In this document: in pieces, positions 62,817 to 64,000 of the stretch
How positions within the stretch are numbered: the first letter of the stretch is position 1
Layout: the number at the start of each line of letters is the position of its first letter
Source: Plotosus lineatus
Lineage: Eukaryota > Chordata > Actinopteri > Siluriformes > Plotosidae
Assembly: GCA_024760905.1 (NCBI GenBank)
Contig: CM045729.1
Span: 1 to 64,000 of the forward strand
Length of the DNA: 64,000 nt
Reading direction: 5' to 3'
Notes under the pieces: model-generated
The model's database searches: none
What the model was told of the DNA's origin: nothing
Seen by the model: only the letters and a program-made list of their open reading frames with translations
Position numbers and translations under genes: made by a program

Positions 62817-63248
62817 AGCCTCGGTATGCTCAGTAGCTTGTGGGTCACTGCCACGCCCCTAACTAATACTAACATTGTAACTCGTCTCCAGTCCGGGAGA
62901 AAACCACAGATCACGACGGTTATATTTCCAGTGTCTTCCAATCTCTGCAAGCTGGTCATCCTTAAGAGTGAACACTTTATCCTCGATCACTAACTTGTCA
63001 TAGGATAAGTATGCATCCTTTCCACTTTACCTGGCCTCGATCAGATGCGGTATCAGTCCACTTCTGACGTGTCGAACTCGTCGTGTAAAGTCATTGACCA
63101 TGCGCTGTTCCGTATCCTTCAGTGAAGCCCTCGATGCCTCCTTTACTCTTATCTTATCCCTACAGGAACTAAACGTCACCATAATTGTTTCATTTGGTTC
63201 TTTGATTTAAGTCTCTTGACCTGTTCAAACTTCGCACTGCTTGACTTG

Positions 63249-63836
63249 TCAAACTTCACACTCTCTTTCAGAAAATTTCGCAGTCTGCTCTGTCTCCTCC
63301 CACTTTTCTCCCACTGTTCCTTGAACGCCGTGAATGATTATGTTATTTTGTCGTATTTGAGCATCATGGTTATCCAGAATTAAATCAAATGGCTCCAAGC
63401 ATGTTTTCAACATTAAGTTTTCCTCTCTCAGGGCGTTGCAATCATCCCTGATTTCCTCAAACATCCGGTCAAACTTCTTGTTTAAAACGCTCAATTCAGA
63501 TCTGATCAACCTCAACATTTGAGTCTGAGACACATTTTCTTCGCTCCCTTCCAGAACATAATAGTCTCTGTCCTCACCAAACTGCAATCTGGTTTGTCTT
63601 GTTGGCCGACCTTGCACTTTAGCCTGCTTCGGAGGTCCCGGGTTTGACTCAACGTCTCCACACAACTCTAACTGCTGTGGAATAAACATCAAATTCAACA
63701 CACCTTCATAATCGTCGTGAACTCGGCAGACATCATTTCTGGCCATGTAATACACGGTCCCAATGTCATAGCAATTCGAGCCAAGGTGTAATATTAGGGA
63801 CAACACCAGCATCATTTTCAAGTATTTCACACACAT
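63249..63836 (-). CDS. 2A LINE ORF1: signal-like segment, 2A peptide, coiled coil
   Basis: The ATG at 63836 is preferred over the TTG nine codons upstream. From the ATG: a hydrophobic stretch (about residues 6-19, YLKMMLVLSLILHL), then the 2A motif DVESNPGP (61-68) preceded by Leu and Cys residues, a basic Arg/Lys/Gln-rich segment, a coiled coil (about 95-150) and NNIIIHGVQ, typical of the RRM-like start in LINE ORF1 proteins. 2A causes the ribosome to skip the Gly-Pro bond, releasing the upstream peptide. The frame ends in a stop at 63249; further ORF1-like residues lie in other frames to about 62880, so the 3' part is probably broken. Confidence 0.75.
   Translation of the reverse strand: MCVKYLKMMLVLSLILHLGSNCYDIGTVYYMARNDVCRVHDDYEGVLNLMFIPQQLELCGDVESNPGPPKQAKVQGRPTRQTRLQFGEDRDYYVLEGSEENVSQTQMLRLIRSELSVLNKKFDRMFEEIRDDCNALREENLMLKTCLEPFDLILDNHDAQIRQNNIIIHGVQGTVGEKWEETEQTAKFSERECEV
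63633..63656 (-). other. 2A ribosome-skipping motif
   Basis: Encodes DVESNPGP exactly, the canonical D-x-E-x-N-P-G-P consensus of 2A. Such motifs are known near the N-terminus of CR1, L2, Rex1 and Crack LINE proteins in other animals. Activity is an inference. Confidence 0.85.
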
Positions 63837-63880
63837 GGAGCCCGACAAGCGTATTATCTTCAATTTACCCGAAATTCATG

Positions 63881-64000
63881 GCTTTGTTGGTCCAAGACAG
63901 CCGAAACGAGCCCTCCATGTCAGCAGTGTGTCTTCCATGGCTCACACACCTGTGCACTCCCTCACACACCTGCGCACATGTCCACATGTGTGTATATATA
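63881..64000. other. End of window, CA/TG-rich sequence
   Basis: Repeated CACACACCTG-type units; no frame or element recognised. Confidence 0.4.

Larger units (their letters stand above)
57290..63880 (-). mobile_element. LINE with 2A peptide (CR1/L2-like), interrupted by an RTE copy
   Basis: Minus strand. ORF1 (63249-63863) has a 2A motif and coiled coil. ORF2 begins with an AP endonuclease near 62816. The inner part ends near 61372, where an RTE copy is inserted, and resumes at 59342 with the RT, ending in a Cys/His motif near 57500. Total without the RTE is about 4.6 kb. Frames are broken in many places. Endonuclease type and 2A fit the CR1/L2/Rex1/Crack groups; the exact clade is not resolved. 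Confidence 0.8.

Overview
This window looks like the end region of a chromosome from a ray-finned fish, probably a teleost. It contains no host protein-coding gene that I can support, and almost every reading frame belongs to a repeat or mobile element. The fish assignment rests on the repeat mix: L2-type LINE with a TTGAATTGAA-type tail, Rex1-like LINE with a (GATAA)n tail, RTE-clade LINEs, Tc1 elements, hAT, a tRNA-derived SINE, a retrovirus with a tRNA-Tyr primer site and Penelope-like elements (PLEs). The species cannot be read from the sequence.

Bases 1-17.77 kb are one pentanucleotide satellite. It has an ordered higher structure: blocks run CCTAG-rich, then long pure CCTGG, then CACAG-rich, and this order repeats roughly 22-24 times at 0.6-0.9 kb spacing. 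The open frames in it are only translations of the repeat. From about 17.77 to 18.2 kb the satellite grades into CCTAA and CCCTAA units, which resemble degenerate telomere repeats of the C-rich strand.

From 18.2 to 36.4 kb three head-to-tail PLE copies are set in blocks of CCCTAA-like DNA and recurrent subtelomeric modules. PLE-1 (18.5-22.06 kb) has an intact hammerhead ribozyme core but has lost its reverse transcriptase (RT). PLE-2 (24.03-33.61 kb) carries all RT catalytic motifs and a GIY-YIG domain but is frameshifted. A 4.5-kb endogenous retrovirus with a perfect 5-bp target duplication splits it. PLE-3 (34.84-35.79 kb) is only a 5' part followed by a 102-bp tandem array made from PLE coding sequence. 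All three point the same way, with 3' ends followed by C-strand telomere-like DNA. That is the arrangement expected if elements were added to a chromosome end lying to the left.

From 36.5 to 43.3 kb there are diverged, internally deleted PLE copies, one on the plus strand and two on the minus strand, mixed with RTE fragments. From 43.3 to 64 kb lies a nested repeat landscape: RTE; L2 carrying a SINE and a hAT insertion; a Tc1 fold-back element inside another Tc1; Rex1; a LINE whose RTE endonuclease is fused to a different RT; and a minus-strand LINE with a viral-type 2A peptide in ORF1, itself interrupted by an RTE copy. Most coding regions are frameshifted, so nothing here is clearly autonomous. 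The most notable system is the PLE, hammerhead and telomere-like repeat complex.
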